Notes under the pieces: generated by a model
What the model was told of the DNA's origin: nothing
The model's database searches: none
Seen by the model: the letters and a program-made list of their open reading frames with translations, nothing else
Assembly (NCBI RefSeq): GCF_000422765.1
Contig: NZ_AUGR01000020.1
Location: forward strand, 28,071-92,070
DNA length: 64,000 nt
DNA from: Neptunomonas japonica DSM 18939
Lineage (GTDB): Bacteria > Pseudomonadota > Gammaproteobacteria > Pseudomonadales > Balneatricaceae
Direction: 5' to 3'
Shown here: in pieces, positions 62,301-64,000 of the stretch
Layout: each line of letters starts with the position of its first letter
Numbering within the stretch: the first letter of the stretch is position 1
Translations under genes and position numbers: made by a program

Positions 62301-63170
62301 CTACAATGTTGCTGATAGCTGTTCTTCAATTGCCGCTAAGCACTCAGTTACACTTAAGGGTGCTCTGTAGCTATATGGGTGTAATGCGTACACTGAGTTT
62401 TCCGGTAGCTGAAAGCTTGGAAAAACCTCACCAACAGATATATTTGTTTGCTTGAGTAAAAAATCAGGTATTAACCCGATCCCCGCACCTTCGCTAATGA
62501 GTGCTAAACAAATATTAAATGAATCAGCTTTACAACGAGCTTGGGTAGAAAACGTAAAGGGTGTGCCTGTTTCTTTGTGTGTGAAAGTATGGAGTATCTG
62601 CTTACCTTGCCAGGTGTTTGCAATGTATGTGGATTGTTGGTCAACTCCTCTTGCTATCAAATCAGGAGCGGCACATAAAACATCTCTAAAATGACCTATG
62701 CGTCTTTGCTTTATTGAGCTGATAGCAGAGGGGCCAACGCGAATTGCTAAATCAATATTATCAGCGGGTAAGTCTAAATGCTGATCGCTACTAATGAGTT
62801 CCGGTTCCAATAAAGGATATCTTTTGATGATGTTGCTGATAGCTGGCGCGATGAGCGTGCTCATGAGAGCGTCGGGTGCGGTGATTCTAATGGTGCCTTG
62901 TGGCGTTTCTAATGTGTCTTTGGCTTGCTGCCACGCTATTTCTGCTATGTCGTTAAGTGCTTTGCATTGTTGATAAAAACTTTCCCCTGCACTGGTCAAT
63001 GTTTGTCTTCGTGTCGTGCGCTTTAAAAGTGAAATGCCTAGTTCACCTTCAAGTGTTTTAAGGTGCTGGCTGACCACAGACTTAGAAAGCTGCAGAGAAT
63101 CTGCGGCAGCGGTAATTGAGCCTTCTTCCACAATACGTGCAAAGACAGACATATAGCGTAACTGGTTCAT
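62301..63170 (-). CDS. LysR-family transcriptional regulator
   Basis: The 289-residue protein has an N-terminal LysR helix-turn-helix (FARIVEEGSITAAADSLQLSKSVVSQHLKTLEGELG) and a periplasmic-binding-like effector domain beginning GTIRITAPDALM. It is divergent from an NTF2-like gene over 107 bases and probably regulates it or itself; the effector is not known. Confidence 0.92.
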   Translation of the reverse strand: MNQLRYMSVFARIVEEGSITAAADSLQLSKSVVSQHLKTLEGELGISLLKRTTRRQTLTSAGESFYQQCKALNDIAEIAWQQAKDTLETPQGTIRITAPDALMSTLIAPAISNIIKRYPLLEPELISSDQHLDLPADNIDLAIRVGPSAISSIKQRRIGHFRDVLCAAPDLIARGVDQQSTYIANTWQGKQILHTFTHKETGTPFTFSTQARCKADSFNICLALISEGAGIGLIPDFLLKQTNISVGEVFPSFQLPENSVYALHPYSYRAPLSVTECLAAIEEQLSATL

Positions 63171-63191
63171 TTTAATTGTCCGTATTTATAG

Positions 63192-63216
63192 AACAGTTAA
63201 TCTTTATCTATCTGTT
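63192..63216. promoter_or_regulatory. Possible LysR-type operator
   Basis: AACAG (63192-63196) and CTGTT (63212-63216) form a short dyad in the divergent promoter region between the LysR gene and the NTF2-like gene. The arms are short, so it may be chance. Confidence 0.3.
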
Positions 63217-63277
63217 TTTTCGTGTCAATCATTGGCATAACCTTGCTTTATTATCTTACTAATTGGGGGAGGTTAAC

Positions 63278-63652
63278 ATGTCAGTTAAAAGTGTCTTAGA
63301 CGTTTATGAAGAAGGTATTTTGGTTTGGCAGCAAGCATTTAATAAGCAAGATGCTGCAGGCTGTGCTGCGCAATATAAGCTAGATGCTGTGATGGAGGCT
63401 CGCCCATTTGGAACATTTACAGGGCGGGGTGAGATACAGGCTTTTTGGCAAAACATTATGGATCAGGGTTTTGCCGACGTTGAGTATTTCGATGTTAAGT
63501 GGGAACCGGCAGAGAACGAGGGTTATATACTGAGTGCTAACTGGACAATGAATAAGGCGTTTGGCGTGGTTCATCGCGAACACTGGATTATCGATATTGA
63601 TGGCAAAGCACGTTTGAGCAGTGATGATTTTGAAGTGCAGGGCGAGCGGTAA
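63278..63652 (+). CDS. SnoaL/NTF2-like protein
   Basis: The 124-residue protein fits the NTF2-like cone fold: a helix (VLDVYEEGILVWQQAFNKQDAAGCAAQY), then ARPFGTFTGRGEIQAFWQNIMDQGF, and beta strands. Members include ketosteroid isomerase-like and SnoaL-like enzymes and small ligand binders. GGGGGAGG lies shortly before the ATG at 63278; a start at 63263 is less likely. It ends ten bases before an IS element. Confidence 0.82.
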   Translation: MSVKSVLDVYEEGILVWQQAFNKQDAAGCAAQYKLDAVMEARPFGTFTGRGEIQAFWQNIMDQGFADVEYFDVKWEPAENEGYILSANWTMNKAFGVVHREHWIIDIDGKARLSSDDFEVQGER

Positions 63653-63671
63653 TTATTGAGGTTGTCCCGTC

Positions 63672-64000
63672 CTAAAATACGTTGACGGTTTTTGATAGAA
63701 GCGGTTGCCCTAGGCAGCCGCTTTTTTTATGCACCTCTTCTGGCGTTTTCATGCCAAGGCTCAAGTGCGGCCTCATTTGGTTATAGATAGCGATTGACTC
63801 AGCCACCAACACTTTCAATTCAATAAACGTTTTACATCGATACAGTAGAAACTCCTGCTTGAGTATCCCGTTAACTCTCTCTGCCAGTGCATTCTGATAG
63901 CAATCATAACCATCTGTCATCGACGGCACCATACCGTTATCCTCCAATGCCTTCTGATAGACTGCTGAACAGTATTGAAGCCCTCTATCCGAGTGGTGAA
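63672..64000 (-). CDS. IS3-family transposase OrfB, C-terminal part
   Basis: This is the C-terminal piece of the integrase-fold transposase, its 5' part lying outside the window. Reading in from the edge gives HHSDRGLQYCS (second catalytic Asp), then DCYQNALAERVNGILKQEFL (catalytic Glu in the DDE triad) and YNQMRPHLSLGMKTPEEV. The stop lies inside the terminal repeat, as is common in this family. No frameshift is seen in the visible part. Confidence 0.92.
   Translation of the reverse strand, partial: HHSDRGLQYCSAVYQKALEDNGMVPSMTDGYDCYQNALAERVNGILKQEFLLYRCKTFIELKVLVAESIAIYNQMRPHLSLGMKTPEEVHKKSGCLGQPLLSKTVNVF
63701..63728 (+). terminator. Terminator-like hairpin inside the IS end
   Basis: GCGGTTGCC (63701-63709) and GGCAGCCGC (63713-63721) form a stem with one G-T pair and a three-base loop, followed by seven T residues. 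On the plus strand it would stop transcription entering the element from the NTF2-like gene. Confidence 0.75.

Larger units (their letters stand above)
63663..64000 (-). mobile_element. End of an IS3-family insertion sequence
   Basis: The element begins near TGTCCCGTCC at 63663, the TG-ended terminus usual for IS3-family inverted repeats, and runs past the window edge. It contains the end of a DDE transposase gene. The other end and target duplication cannot be seen. Confidence 0.85.

Overview
The window looks like chromosomal DNA of a marine or aquatic gammaproteobacterium. Clues are a rhombosortase pair, DctBD with a DctPQM TRAP transporter, an (R)-3-hydroxyacyl-CoA locus, Rsd/AlgQ, gammaproteobacterial-type GshA and IlvA, and the gmk-rpoZ-spoT cluster. 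The gene families and moderate GC suggest something near the Oceanospirillales, but this is an inference from gene content; no rRNA gene is present. Apart from an IS3-family insertion at the right edge, the DNA reads as ordinary, densely coding chromosome.

Layout. 1-2.8 kb: a secreted VIT/von Willebrand A protein with a GlyGly-CTERM-like tail, overlapping by one base a rhombosortase. 2.8-4.4 kb: glyoxalase I and a tautomerase-like gene divergent from a TetR regulator, with two near-palindromic boxes between them. 4.7-12 kb: a six-gene MoxR/Bat operon (MoxR, DUF58, DUF4381, BatA, fused BatB-BatC, BatD). 12-14.9 kb: a CadR-like MerR regulator divergent from a CadA-type P1B ATPase with a clear MerR-type operator. 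14.9-16.8 kb: a GAF-GGDEF-EAL protein with a degenerate GGDEF motif.

17-24 kb: malonyl-CoA decarboxylase and PhaB on one strand; PhaJ-like hydratase, an isochorismatase-like hydrolase, an acyl-CoA synthetase and a PAS histidine kinase/FixJ-type regulator on the other. Together they suggest conversion of acyl and malonyl groups and (R)-3-hydroxyacyl-CoA metabolism. 24-31 kb: gmk, rpoZ, spoT, a YbaK-like/HDOD fusion, YheS, a TIGR02444 protein. 31-39 kb: FKBP isomerase, WD40 lipoprotein, Rsd, a secreted orphan FliL-like protein, GshA, Tex, pyruvate kinase.

39.5-48.4 kb: a C4-dicarboxylate module: DctB, DctD, a chemoreceptor whose periplasmic part carries a CXXCH haem motif, a strong-looking sigma-54 promoter, then DctP, DctQ, DctM. 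48.4-53 kb: membrane protein, RluA-family pseudouridine synthase, IlvA, RpiA and a 41-residue membrane miniprotein. 53-60 kb: a DUF748/AsmA-like giant, YbbP-YbbA and TesA, the last two diverging from overlapping start codons. 60-64 kb: DUF805, DUF2799 lipoprotein, a FAH-family enzyme, an ACT-domain protein, a LysR regulator divergent from an NTF2-like protein, then the end of an IS3-family element running off the window.

No wholly new defence or biosynthetic system was seen. The observations most worth following are the VIT-VWA/rhombosortase pair, the haem-motif chemoreceptor inside the dicarboxylate locus, the sigma-54 control region, the untracked miniprotein and the orphan FliL-like protein.
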